Source: Piezodorus guildinii
Taxonomy: Eukaryota > Arthropoda > Insecta > Hemiptera > Pentatomidae
Assembly: GCA_023052935.1 (NCBI GenBank)
Contig: CM041292.1
Coordinates: 90,317,169-90,381,168 of the forward strand
DNA: 64,000 nt
Direction of reading: 5' to 3'
Each line of letters starts with the position of its first letter. Within the stretch, counting starts at the first letter, position 1. A program made the position numbers and the translations under genes. Shown here piece by piece: positions 32,101 to 47,100 of the stretch. Under the pieces are notes generated by a model, which had not been told where the DNA came from, made no database searches, and was given only the letters and a program-made list of their open reading frames with translations.

Positions 32101-35100
32101 CGGGGAAAATGAACCTCGCATCCCAATGATTCTAAATTATTTACCTTTTAATTTTAAAATAAGTCAATTTCCCGTTGTTATCTTTTGCTGTAACAATTAA
32201 TAAATCACAGGAGCAAACTTTTAAAAACGTAGGAATCGTTTTACTTCGAGACTGCTTTTCACACGGTCAACTATATGTCGCGTTGGCAAGATCGGGTTGC
32301 GGAGAAAATCAGTATGTTCTGAGAAAATAAAATAAAACTAAAAATATAATTTACGTACTTAAAAATATATTCTTTTAAAATCCAACAGAGCAACATCTTC
32401 AAATATTGTGGCATAACTAATAACTATAGATCATTTCGGAACGATGGCAAAAGATATTGAAAATGAAATTAGAAGTGGTAGAAGGATCGTAGGTATCTTG
32501 GAGGGTGTTCTCTGGAGCTAACAAATGTCATATAACATGATTAAGTACTACCCGCAGAAGATTCGAAGACAAGAAAAATCCTGCTAAACGTGGATAGAGA
32601 GTGCGAGGGAGGACATGGTGGCCAGAGGCTTGACGGCGGAGGAGTGCAGAGGGGATAGGGAGCATGCGTTCAGAGAAACTAAGTTTCGGAATGTGACGCC
32701 GTTTCAGAATCCGAGGGGAGGGAAAAAAAATTCTCAATCCCGATCATGATAACAGAAGTTTACGCGGATGAAGTCGCAGGCAACTGCTAGTTTTTAATAT
32801 AGATGATTTTTAAGGAACTATTTTCAGTCATAAGCTATCCATTTTATTTCCTTCTCATTTAATTGCCTTTAAGTTAATGGATAATGTATTCTTTTTCCTA
32901 ATATTCCAGAGTCGTTCTTTATATTATAAGTTATTCTGTTCTGATAACTACTTAAAACAAATATTGTTTTTAATACAAGTCTAAATGGTAAATTTATATC
33001 CAAATGAACTGTTATTATGTACATAGCTGGGTGAAAGTTTTTTGGATTTAAAAAACTCATTTAAAAAAAAAAACTGAATGTTATTTTTATTAAAAGTTCT
33101 TAAAAAATATAAAGAGTAAGTTATAGCTAAAATAAAGTTATTAAATAAGTAGTTTGATAGTGGAGTACCATCTCAGTTGGTACTTATCTGCCACTAACAT
33201 GGTGTTAGGCAAGGTAAACACAGAGTAGAAGAGTAAGAATCAATGTTAACATTACTTTTTTGTTTTTGTTCTCTGTGGTTGCTTGGCAACGCACGTTAAC
33301 CCACTCAGCCATCCCGTCCCAATGTTAATATTACTTGTGTGTTTAAGAAAATATACTGCTTTTAATTTATGAATACATAAAAAAATGTATGAAATAAACA
33401 AACTATTACAAATTTAAACCTGTATTTGAACCCATGTTGTAGGTGGAACTTGAAAATACTCTGGAACAAGAGCAAGAAGCACTTGTTAATAGATTATGGA
33501 AACGAATGGACAAACTTGAAGCTGAGAAAAGGTTTGTATCTTTGTTATTAATTATAAAATTATTATGTTCGTATGTATACATGCTATAACAATTAAATTA
33601 TAAATAATATTAAGATTTTTGGTATTTTTCATTCTAGGAGCCTTCAAATAAAATTAGATCAGCCTGTCTCCGATCCTGCTTCTCCTCGTGATATGAGTAA
33701 TGGAGATACTGCAAGTAATTTGTCTGCTCATATTCAGACACTTAGAGGTGAAGTTACAAGACTGCGAACCCTTTTAGCTCATGCACAACAAGAACGTGAG
33801 TAGTAGTTGAATATTGTTTAATATTCTATGAATATTGTGATTTATCTTCAACTCTCATTATCGATTAGGAAACAAAGTAATTATAATTTGTGATCGAAAT
33901 CTTGATGAGCAGTTTTATGGCGGTATAAATTAAAAGAACTGAGTAACCTGTTAAAGAAAAACATATCTTGTCAATTGATTTTATTGCTTCATTTTTTGTT
34001 TTGTAGGGTTTAGATTCCCTGATGTCTCTTTCTAATGGGGCTCTTGTGTCTGAAGAAGAAACATAAAAAATTTGACAGTCTAAGGATAAAAAAAAAAAAA
34101 AAAAAAAAAAAAAGTTGTAATGAAAAGGACCTTTAATTGGTGCTTAACCCAAATAATTTTTTTAATGAAATTTTATGCTGGTTATCAAAGTCCTTAAAAA
34201 AAATATTGACATTATATATCAACATTTAATATTGACATTAAACTTGCACTCTTTATTTTATTCCATTTTTGTTGGATAATTGTACATTTTGATGGTATAT
34301 ATTATTATTTTTTATAGATACTGAAAAGATGGAAAGGTATGTGAAAGAGGAGAGACAAGTTAGAGAAGAAAATTTAAGACTGCAAAGAAAACTTCAATTG
34401 GAAGTCGAACGTCGAGAAGCACTCTGCCGCCATCTTTCTGAATCTGAAAGCAGGTAAATATTTAAATAATGATTGCTTATATCTTTTTTACTATGCTCAA
34501 AAAGAACCTATTTTAAAGAGCGAGTAGTATTTCCTTTCTAAATGTAAATGAACCCTCTTTTAAATCACGGTTTGAATTCCAATTTTCCTTGATTAATTCT
34601 GTTGTAATTTATTGAAACCTCAATCAAGTTGCTAATTTGCAAATTCAAAATTTGTATAAATATGAATATATGTGGTTCAGTTCCATACACTTTAGGAAGA
34701 GAGAATAACTGAGAACTGAATATTGACAATGAACCATCTGGTAAATATCCAAAAGTTGTTCACCGATGTCATGGATTTGAATGAAAATTTTCAGTATTTA
34801 ACTTATATGGGAAGATATCTATAGAGATAATTCGATTGAGTAACAAAAGAAAACTGAGAAACAAAGCTTTTTGGACAAACTTCATTTCCTTTAAGTCGTT
34901 AAGTAGTTTCCATTTAGTCCTTAATGGTATGGTGTCTTCCTTGAGTGACTTTAAATATAAAATAATTTTATAAAAAAATACTACTGATATAAGCTTATTT
35001 ATTTACCTGAAGAAAGAGAATGTGCTTTCACATCTGTTTTAATATATTTGTGTGTTGTTTGTAAAGTTCATGTCGGTAAATATTGAAGCTTGGTATACTC

Positions 35101-38100
35101 AGATGCCTTCCATACCTGAACAAGACTCTTATGGCAACACATTTATTAAATAAATTAATTAATGCTTTTTACTTTCACTTACCTATGTATGAAATATATA
35201 GTATGGGAAAGTATTGCAATCTTTAACATGTTAGAATTTTAGTTTTCTCTGGATGTACGTGTTTTAGGGGCCCAAATGATAAAAGTCCTGCAAAAAGGTG
35301 TGTGTGTGTGTGCGTGTGTGTGCGTGCGTGCGTGCGTGCCTGCCTGCATGTCTGTGTGTGTGTGCCTGCCTGTCTGTCTATCTATGTGTCCGTGTGTGTT
35401 TAGCAAGTCTAGCACGGAAACGATAAGTCATACGAAACTGAAAATTTGATATTTAAGACAAATATACACCCGAGATGTTACAGCAACTTTTTCATCAAAA
35501 TTGGCCAACCCGAGCCACTTTATATCATGCATTTTGCACCTTTAAACGATTTTCTCGAAAACAGCTTTAACGATTTTGATAAAACTCGCTATATCAATGT
35601 AAAATTAAATGGGCTTTAATATCATGTAAGTTTCATTCTGATTGAAATAGCCTGACAGGGCTTACATGCCAATTATATTAAATTATCTTCCAAATTTGGT
35701 AATAAATTTAAAGGAAATATGAGCACAAATATTTTTTAATGTAATTTTTGTTTTTTCTAAGAAAGTAATATAAATGTTAAATATAGCGTTGATAAGCTAA
35801 AGATTTTAGAATAAATATTATTTTATACAGAAAATTGTAAAAGTTAACAGGGAGTGATAATAAGCCGATAAAACAAACTGATTGTCGTAGATAATAATAT
35901 AATGGATTATTTAATAAAATGCATATTTCTTTTGAAACTCAATTTAATTAATTCTTTAGCAATTTATTTTCATCTCTAAATGTATTTAAAAATTCTTAAA
36001 TTGATTTCAACAACAGAGGTATGTGAAAGTCGTGTGTTGTGCACTGGACGCACCAGATTTTTAAGCTTTTATGATCGCCTCCAGAACTATCCCATCCTTC
36101 ATAATTAAATAAAACTATTTACATGTTTACATACTCAGATGCAAGGAGCTTTGTTTGTTGACTTGGATTGGAATATACTTTAAAGAAGCTATGATCTGTA
36201 CAATGTGCACTGATAAGCACCTGCAATTCAAAATATTTACAGGATCTCAAGATATTTAAACCATCATTTTAGCCATTCACTCTAAAAACTATTATACACC
36301 CTCAACGGACAAATGAAATTTACATATTACTATATTTATTTTATCTATTTCAGTTAGCTCTCAGTGGATGTGCTTTAGTTATGTAATAACATTGATGTAT
36401 TCAATTATTGGGTTGTCCGAAAAGTTCGTAGAGAATCTTAAAATAAAATTTACCTTTAATTTTTTCTACTAGAAATGAATCACAAAGCTAATGTTTATTC
36501 ATATGCCTTTAATCCTCATGGAATTAACAATGTTTACTCATTGAATTCATCTTTATTAAGGCTCAGTAGTGTAGTTTATTGCAAACCAGTGACGATTCAG
36601 TTTATTTTTGCCATATTATGCTGTTCTTTTTTTAAAAAAGGGAAAAATGCCGCCCAAACTGCAAGACAGATTTGTGCCATGTGTGACAGCGATTCAATTC
36701 CTGATAGCACAGTTCAGAAGTGGTTTTCGCGGTTTAGATCAGGAGATTTGAATTTGGAAGATCAATCCCGGGCTGGCCGTAGTTCTACTCTTGACATCGA
36801 GGATATTATGACGCTCATTGCAAACAATCCTCGAATTACTGTCCATGAGATAGCTGCGGAGTTAAGAGCCTTCAATTTGACTGTTTTTGATCATCTAAAG
36901 AAGGCCATTAGATAAGGTCTGTCATTAGAACGTTTGGGTTCCCCATGAGCTGAGTGGAAGGAATCTTATTGAAAGGATTTCATGTTGTGATTTGCTGCTG
37001 AAAAAAATGTGGAGGATCCATTTTTGAAATGAGTTGTTACTGGTGAAAAATGGATTCTCTACATCAAGATCAGACAGAAAAAATCTTGGGAGTTGCCTGG
37101 AACGACGCCGCTCTCAACACCTAAGGCCGGCTTGCATCCAAGAAAGGTGATGCTCAGTATTTGGTGGAATTGGAAGGAAACCTTTTTGAGGTGCTTCCAC
37201 AAAACCAAACTGTAATATACCAGACTTTTACTGCCCCCATTTAAAACGATTAAAGTCAGCAATTGAAGAGAAATGGCTAGAATTGGCAAATCAGAAAGGA
37301 GTGCTATTCCACCAAGACAACGCTAGGCCCCATGTGTCTAATAAGGACTCTGCAAAAGTTAATAAGCTTCAGATGGGAGATTTTACCTCAATGGCCATAC
37401 TCTCCTGACATTGCTCCTTCGGATTTCCATCTTTTCCATTCCCTCAAAATATTTTTACAAGGGAAATCACACTCTTCTGAAGATGACGTCAAAACAGACC
37501 TTTATTGTTCTTCAGGAGTAAGGACAGTGATTTTTGGAAAAAAAATGATAATGGACCTTCCAAGCCGTTGGAAAAGGGTAAACGCTAATGGTGATAACTA
37601 TTTTGTAGATTAAATAAATAAATTTTAAGGTGTTCATCAATTTTAATTTTTGTCTAAATTTCTCTTTGAACTTTTCTCAACAACCCAATACTTGTGCAAG
37701 AGGTAAATTATGTATTTGTATGTTGTTTATGGATGAATTTAAGTTTGTGAAGTGTCAATAAATGTTCTAATTTATATGAAATTTTGATAGTTTGGAGATG
37801 GAGGAAGAGCGTCATTATAATGAAATGGCCTCTGGTGTACGCACAAGAACTGAATCTAGCCCTGGACCATTCAATCCTTCACCAGTGTCCTCAAGGCCTC
37901 TTTCACCAGGCGGTAAGGATCAAAAACTTTCTCAAGTGTAAACCACATCTTTATTTTGTTATACAGTTGCATATAATAAAGCTCTTAACAAATATTTTAA
38001 ATATTTCTTTACATGGTTTACTTATTTAATAATAAGTTAAGTTAATATAATTAATAAGTTTATGCCCTATTCATCAATTTCCATTACTCTTTGTTTATAA

Positions 38101-41100
38101 GATAATATTTTTTCTAAAATATTTCTCTTTCTAACAATATACTTTTTCTATATTATTGTTCATATTATAAAAAAAAAAAAAAAAAATTATATTAAAAAAT
38201 ATTTCATATAAAGGTAAGTGTAAGTAAAAATCAAATAACAGTTTTGAAAGTATTAATACGGTTTCACTGAACTTCTGTTAATACTTAGTTTCTTTATGTT
38301 TATTAAAAACTTGAATTCTTAGTGAGTTATTTTTTTTATTGAATATTATTAATTATTATTACAATTAAAAGTTGTTTGAATGAATAATTGTATTGTTAGG
38401 TTCCTTTAATTAAAATGATCCATTATCATACTGTAGAGTGGATGATAACAACCAGGACAGGGCTGGTCAGCCTGTAATAGTTTTATTTTTATTTTATTAA
38501 ATTATGACAAAATATATATTTATATAAGTGCATGATGGAATATTAAAAGATCCCTTGAAAATGGCAAAAAGCCGAAACGTAGGGAGAAAATAATAAGAAA
38601 ATAAAATGAGTTGAATGAAAATGGATCATTTTAATTAAAGGAACCTAACAATTATTAATTATTTAAGTTATTTTAACTATCTCCCGACATTGTTATCTTA
38701 TTGAAATTAAATCAAAATGGAGTTAAGGGCAATAATTTTTTTATTTTTCTAAGTTATTTTGTCCTTAATTCAAATTATTAATGATTGTATTGTCTGGAAA
38801 CCTCAACATAGCGATTGTATTTGTAAGATTTAAGATAATCTACATTATGTTTTAGGATAACCCAACACAACAACAACCTTTATTTTTCAACAAAAAACAT
38901 ATGTTACATTTTAATGATAAGAATGGTTTTATGATAACCTATATCCTACACTTCTCCCCCCCAAGGGTTAGGATCTTGAGAAGAGTGTGGAGTCTCTCCC
39001 TGAGGAAGTCCTTCAGCTACCGCTCCTTCTCGAAGCCGCAGATGGTCGCTATGCTTCCTCCTTGTCTCGCCTCCAGTCCGTACCTTGTAGGAGTGTTCTC
39101 CCGTTCTTTCTTCAATAATGCCGGGTCTCCATCCCCTATAATTTTCATTTTGGACCCATACCTCTTGACCATTTAGAAACTCTCTAGGCTTTGCTTTGAG
39201 GTCGTGGTACTGCTTTTGCCGCCATATTCGATTTTCTACTTCTTCTCGAAAGTCTGGTCGCAGTCTGTCAATTGCTGTTGGCAACCTTCTCCCCATAAAC
39301 AGAAGGGACGGGGCAGAACCAGTGGTTTTCTGAGGTGTGTTTCTATAAGCTAACAACACCTGATGGAGAGCTAATGTTGTGTTCAAACCCTCCTTTTTGC
39401 ATGAGCTATATCTTCTTTTGAATGTCTTCACTAGCCTCTCCACTAATCCGTTTGTTTTCGGGTGGTATGGAGCTTCAGTTACATGCCGGATGTTGTTTTC
39501 GTTACAGAAGTCTGTAAACTCTTTTGAACGAAATTGGGGACCATTGTCAGATACTATCTGTTTAGGTATCCCGTATCGAGCGAACCATCCCCTAAGTCGA
39601 TTTATCATTGCTGATGTTGTAGTTCTGTCCATTAATTCTATCTCAGCCCACTTGGAGAAGGCATCTATTCCTAGTAGCCAATGTTTCCCCTCCACCGATT
39701 GGGCTAAATCTAAATGCAATCGCTCCCAAGAACCACTTGGAACGTTCCAGGGATAAAGAGGCACCTCTTGTTCATCATCTCTATTACTCTGACAATGTTC
39801 ACGTCTTACAAATGCTTCAATGTCTTTGTCAAAATCCGGCCACCAAACATAGAACCTGCTTAGTGATCTCATAGCTGCAATCCCAGGATGGCCTGCGTGA
39901 AGCTGTTTCAGAACGCTATATCGAATTTTTCTTGGTATCACCAACCGCCCTAAGCGGGTTATGATTCCTCCTTCTAAGCACAATTCTTCTCTTTTCCTCC
40001 AAAATGATTTCATATCATTACTTAAAACATTCGGGTCTTGTGGCCATCCATGTTCAATATAGCTAATTATTTCTCTTAATTCAGGATCCCTTAACGTTGC
40101 TCTTTTTAAATCCTGATTAGGTGCTACAATACGGCTGTTCTCTTCTCCAATCAATCTGATTTCTTTATCCTCAATATCCTCTGCAGTCTCTTGTAAAGGC
40201 AATCTTGATAAACAATCAGGTAAAACATTTGTACTACCCTTCTTATACTTTATCTCCAAATCGTATTCTTGCAGTAACAATGCCCACCTTAACAATCTGT
40301 TATTTGCCACTTTCGACAGATCACATTCAGAACCAAAAATTCTCTCTAAGGGCTTGTGATCTGTAGTCAAAATAAACTTTCGACCCATTATATATTGTCT
40401 AAACTTTCTCACCCCAAAAATTATTGCTAAAGCTTCTCTGTCCACTGGAGAATATCTCTTTTCCGTTGGGGATAATGTCCGCGAGGCGTATGCAATGGGC
40501 ACTAAGGATGTATCTTCCAATTCATGCATTAGGACCACTCCCAATCCACTTTCCGATGCATCACATGATAGTATAATTGGTTTATCAGGATCATATGGAA
40601 CCAAGGTGTTTTCACTGGAAAGTAACTTTTTTACACGTTGAAAACATTCCTCTTCCTTGGACGTCCACGCCCAACGTGTCTTTGTTCCAGTCAGCCGATG
40701 GAGTGGAGCACAAATGGCATGCAGCTTTGGAATAAAGCGCTCATAAAAGTTAATCGCTCTCAATTCTTTGACAGTTTTTGGACAAGGTGCGTTCTTGATG
40801 GCAGCAATTTTCTCCTCAGTCGGATGAACGCCAAACTTATCTACACGATGACCCAAATAGTTCACGGAGCTTTGAAAAAATTGACATTTATTTAGCTTCG
40901 CGCGTAAACCAACGACCTGCATCCGCCTCAAAGCTTCTTTCAGAGTACCCAGATGCGACTTTTTATCTCTTCCAGTAATAATTAGGTCATCTAAGAGTAT
41001 CCCCACATTTAATCCTTCCATCAATTTCTCCATAAACCGTTGGAACTGCGCTGGACTCGATGATAAACCAAACGGTAGTCTCTTGTAGCGGTAAAACCCA

Positions 41101-44100
41101 ATGTGTGTTGCAATTACTAAATATTTCCTACAATCAGGATCAACTTCCATCTGGAGATATGCATCACGAAGGTCGATTACGGTGAAATGCTCCCCACCCA
41201 CAAGCTTTGAGGTAAGGTCCTCAAATGTAGGCATTAGATGCTGTTCAGTAACAATTTTCTTGTTAACTGTTACCCTGAAGTCACCACAAATCCTAACACC
41301 ACCACTTTTCAGTACATTAACCGTTGGAGTACACCACTCTATGGGTGCTTCTGCTGGATCTACACTCTCAATTATTTCCTCTTTCTCTAATCTTCTTAAC
41401 TCTTGCTCAACCATGGTTCTCATTGGGAAAGGAACCCTTCGCGCGTGAAAAGCCACCGGTTCTGCATCAGGTTGCATATGAATCTTAGCCCTTGTTCCTT
41501 TAATTGTGCCTAGTTCATCTTTGAAGACTTCCTTAAACTGAGATATCAATTCCCGAACTTCCTCAGGACAATTTTTGGTTATATCAGCGGGTACATCCGG
41601 AAATTCAGGCTTATTAGCAATGGAACGCACACTGACCTCCTTTGGTAAGGGTAAGTTAAATGCTAAACACCATGGTAGACCAAAAAGAGGAACATCCTCT
41701 TTAACTAAAACAATAGCTGGTAACAATTTAGTTTTATTCCCTAATCTAACCTTAATCTTAACCTTTCCTGCTACCTCCAGCGGAATTTTCCCATAACAAG
41801 TAACAGTAGCAGATGAAGGTTGCAGCTTATCATTCTCACCTTTAATTCGGTTCCAGAAAGACTCGGATATGGTAGAAACTCGGGCTCCAGAATCAAATTC
41901 CATCCTGCTGTGATATCCGTTCAATCTGACATCGATAGTAGCCCTCGGAACTTTTGACTGAATGGCTCTAATATCATTGCCATGACAACTATCAGAATCT
42001 GAATCTTCATTTTCCGTATCGACTTCAACTCCTCGTACCTCGTTTCCTCTTTTGCCCCTACAAACACGTGCATAATGTCCCGTTTTGGAGCATTTTCTAC
42101 AGATAGCCTTTCTAGCAGGACATGGTTTAGATCCATGAGAGCCAACCCAGCCACAGTTTGGACACCTAGTAGGATTATGCTTCTTATCCACCTTGCGAAG
42201 CTCCTCATTCAGATGCTCTGAGGATGAGCCGCTTACCTCTCCCCTAGCACGCTCCATCGATAGCGCTAGCTCTAAGAGAACATTAGCCCTCATAGGCTTA
42301 CCCAAATTATCATTCCCATCAGGCCATCTTTGACGTATCTCGACCTCGAACTCAGAAAAATTAGCACCTACTGCAAAACGATCTCTCAATCGCTCGTCCA
42401 GGCCCTTGCCATAGTTACACTTTCGAGATAGTGCTTTAAGCCTATTAAAATATTGAATTAATGGCTCACCTAGCTTCCGCTGTGCCCTTTCAAATTCGAA
42501 ACGAGCCGCAAATATGGTCCCCATCGGCTTGAACAGAAGATCCGCTGCTGCCTTAACCTCCTCAAAGACGCAGTCTTCCCATCTCTTAGGATAAAGGTGG
42601 TCGCCGAGAGCCCTCAAGTGCTCGGCCCCGATGCTCGCTAGGAGTAGATCCCTTCGCGCCGCATCCTCTAGGCTGCCAGCTCCTCCGAGGCCCTTCACAC
42701 GACATACCAGTTCAAACTGCGCCAGGTAGTCTTCCCACAGCAAATCTTTAGAATACTCTTTGAAAGAAAACTTTGCCATTCGGTCAGCCACTGTGTTTTG
42801 TTCATCGACACACGCATCTTTCGATCTCTGTGACTTCGTCATGTTGTAATGTATCCTCGTCGCCAATGTAAGATTTAAGATAATCTACATTATGTTTTAG
42901 GATAACCCAACACAACAACAACCTTTATTTTTCAACAAAAAACATATGTTACATTTTAATGATAAGAATGGTTTTATGATAACCTATATTCTACAGTATT
43001 TATCATGGATATGAAAATAACAAATAAAATCTAATGGTAAAGCTTTTTGAAGAAATAAAAAACATTTAGTGGACAATATAATTAATTTAAAGAAATTTTA
43101 GGGAACTTACAGGAGGGCAGTACTGATTATTAGTAAACCTGCCAAGTAAAATTGAAAGAAATAGCATTGTGACTATCGTGAAGTGACTTAAAAAAATTGT
43201 TGAAGTTGGAGAAAAAAATTAAAACACTTAAGCAATGATGAGCATTGAATCCCTAGGGTTATTTGCAATGGGCGAACCATATCAGATCTTATCCATGAGA
43301 TCTATAAAAGAGCTTTTAAATGATATCTTACTTTAAGTGGTTGAAATGTGTGGGAGTTTGGAGTAGCTAAAGAATATAATCTTTTCTGCAACAGCAGCAA
43401 CCCTGTTGAAATATTTCTACCAAGAATTTGATTTATTCCTCAGCTTCTGTCTTATAGGCAAAGGAAAAGACAATTATTTTTTTTTAATTTATTTATAATT
43501 TTTTTTTACTACCACCTACCTATATATGTATATACACATATATGATATATACATGAACAAGGGAAAGTATTGTAATTGTTGAATACAAACAACAGTTAAA
43601 TTATTTGTATGTTGTTCATACAAAAATACTAAAATTGTGATTAAATGATGCTGGGGTGAGGAAAAGAGAGTGAAAACTTGGTGTTTTAGTTTTTTTTTTT
43701 GTTTTTTTTATGCCAAATAAAAATTTAAAAAAACCTGTACCACTACAACCCATGAAGAGTTTTGGGTTAAGTACATGAAGAGATTCGTACTGTTTCTAGG
43801 CCAACAGTCACCGTGCAATGAGGTGATTCGGCCGAGATCACGCTCAATAAAATAAAAAGACAAAAAAAAATGGTTGTAAAAAAAAAAAAAATCTGTATTG
43901 AAACCCCTGAATCACCTAGCGGTATGAAATAGACTTTAGGACCAATTCTCATACCTGCCAAATGTATGTATACAAAACTTCATAAAAATTGTTAGAGCAG
44001 TTTCAGAGGTGTTCGACCGCAAACACCGTGACACGAGATTTTTATATATTAGACTAGTAATTATTCTTTACTAAATTTCATTCAATAATTTCTTTTCATT

Positions 44101-47100
44101 AGATATTTAAATAAAATATCTTGATTTTTCACTCAATTAACTACAAATTTCTTACTCAATAGCTCCATTCGTTCATTTCATCAATATTTTTTACCATTTT
44201 TACCTGAAAAGTAAAAAAAAAAAAAAAACAATGTTACGAATACTCAACAGAGCCTTGGATGTAGGATTGATTCACGGGAATGACATGGAACTCAGAAACG
44301 GACATTTAAATTGGCACATGGAATGTATTGAGGTGGAGCTTTCAAGAAACTTGCTGATGTGTCCCAGAAGAGTCGCTTACACATTTTGGCTATACAAGAG
44401 ATGAGATGGACTGGAAAAGGAGATACAAAGGGAAGCACTTTATGATGTTATATGTACTATGTTCCCCCATAAAAAATTGTATTAAGAAAAGAAACATGGC
44501 ATTCCTCAGATGGTACCTCTGAAAGCCAAATCGATCACATGCCTGGTGTCCACCAAAAATTTCAGCTGTGTAAATTACTTATAATCCTATAGAGGATATG
44601 ATGTTAGCTCCGATCACTACTTAGTACTCATAAAACTTCACCAAAAAATAAAATGAGCTACAAAGAAACCAATGCCTCGAAGTGAGCAGTGGAACAAAGA
44701 ATGCCTCAGGATGGAAGAAGATAGTGTTAGATTATCTGAGAAGTTCCTCGATACAGCCATGAGCCTAACAGTAGGCGAAGGTGCAGAAACTATTGAAAGT
44801 AGATGGAGATGTGTCAAAGATAGGTTAAATGCAGTCTGCAAAAGAAGTGTGTAGCAAAGATAGGATGTCTGTCATCTAAGTCATCGTAACTGATGGTTTG
44901 TTGAAGCAGGAAGTCCAGAAACGGAATGAAAAAAGACTAATTTGGATAAGTCGGAATACACGGCACAGCTTCAAAGATGCCAGAAAACATGCAAAGAGGT
45001 TGATTAGGAGAAAGAAGAGGAACACAATAATGAAACAAATTGAATATATTGGAAACCCAAAAAGAAAAAATGAATTGTACAAATTCTACAGATCGGTGAA
45101 TCCTATCAAAAATGAACCCACTAGGAAAGGAAATCTAATCAAGGATTACCAGGGTAAAATGCTAATGCTAGAAGAAGAGGTACAGAAAAGGTGGCCACAG
45201 CATTTTAGGAACCTGCTGAATCCAAGGAACTGATAGCTCAGATATGGGAAGAAGAACACTTACCTGAAGAATGGAATGAGGCTCTAGTAGTGCCCGTCTA
45301 AATAAGAAGTAGAGTCATAGGAGTCGTAAATATGCAACAACTATTGGGATATTAGTTTGCTTAGTGCTGTGTATAAAATTTTCTCCATATCTCTTCATAA
45401 CAGGCTTCTCCCATATGTGGAACAGATACTGGGCGACTATCAGGGTGGTTTCTGGCCCAATAGGTCTACTATTTATCAAATCTTTGCCATGAAACAAATC
45501 TTGAAGAAAATTAAGGAGTTTCAGCATACTGCCTGGATGTTGGTTATTGATTTTAAGACAGTCCATGGTACCATTGTTTGAAGTAAGCTCATATTAGCCA
45601 TGCATGGAGAATCCTGGGAGCGTGTTTGAGGATAGTCAATGGCAGCAAAGAAAATATAGCGATTGAATTGTTCCAGCTCTACCAGGATATAGATATATAG
45701 ATACAGAGTCTAAAATTGATTAGACATGTGATGAGGATGAGTGAGCAGTGACAGAGTGGCGAGTAGGGTGTACATGAATGTTCCGGACGGACAGCTACCG
45801 CGCCGTAGGCTGAAGGAGTGATGGTGTAGGGAAGGATCTTAAGCAACTCAGGATCTCTCTGAGAGGAGCTACAGATAGAGAAGGATGGTTGACAACTGTT
45901 AAGCAGGCCAAGGGCAGCCTTATGCACCTGTTGAGTTTCGATAGAAGAAGAAGAACTATTATTAACTAAATTTCATTCTATAATTTATTTTCATGTTGTC
46001 TTTCATCAGGCATTTAAATAAAATATCTTGATTTGTCATTCTCTATTAACTTCAAATTTCTTACTCAATATCTCCATCCATTCATTTCATCAGTTTTTTT
46101 TCCTGTTTTCATATATAGTTTTCCTTCTACCTTAATATTGTTTGAATCCTTTTATATGTTTTAACTCCCTGTAAAGTACCAAAAAGAAAAAGTGGCCTGA
46201 CTTAAGAGTGTATTTGAGTGTGTGTTCTATTAATTTACCACATTTCCTCATTTTCTGTACACCTTGTCTCATTTTAATATCAGTATTGTTTTTTTGAATA
46301 TGACTTCTATTCTTCTTATGCTAATAGAGATATTTTATGTGTCTTAATATTTAAAAAAAAAAAAAAAATTATTTGCCAAAAGTAAAAATTGATAGAAGAT
46401 GCTCTGTTTACTTATACCTTTCATCAACCAAAGACACCTTACACATATCCTTAAGGAGGAATTGGACACATACAATTATGTCTTTATTCTAATATCAAAA
46501 TATATTTAGATCTTCCTCACAATTTAGATATAATTCCTGAAGGCTATATTATGACTACCATTACTTCGAGAGGTAGCATGATATGTTGCAGAGGAAAAGC
46601 AGTTTTGAAATTTCATTTTTAAAAAAATCTGTTAGTTTCAATGAATTAAAATAACTATTAATAATAATAATAATAATAGGCTTAGCGAACCCGAAGGTTC
46701 GATGCCGATACCACCAAATTCTGCCTACACAGACTCGTCCAATGTTCACCAATCAATCCCAAGCTCCCGAGATCAGCCTTAACGCAATCCTCCCATCTAC
46801 GCCTCGGCCTACCTTTTGGACGCCTACCAGTCGGATCAGATAATACCAACTTTCTCGGAATCCGCTCGTCATTGAGCCCAACAACTTTACACGCCCATTT
46901 GAGTCTCCGAGATGCAATCAGCTCAATTATATTCACAGGATACAAATTCCGCGTTGTGCAACCTTCTAAACTCCCCAGTGGCCTCATCTCTCTTCGGACC
47001 AAATATTTTACGCAATACCTTATTTTCGAAGACCTTAAGCCGTTGTTCATCCTTCAAAGTAAGCGGCCACGTTTCACATCCGTAAAGAACCGTTGGAAGA

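Noticed and set aside
35299..35400. GT/GC run as a regulatory Z-DNA element of CCDC6
   Set aside because: It is an internal microsatellite at the same place in several Rep1 copies, so it came with the repeat.
42842..42866. Extending the gypsy Gag-Pol start to 42866
   Set aside because: That position is a TTG within the probable primer-binding site; the first ATG is at 42842.
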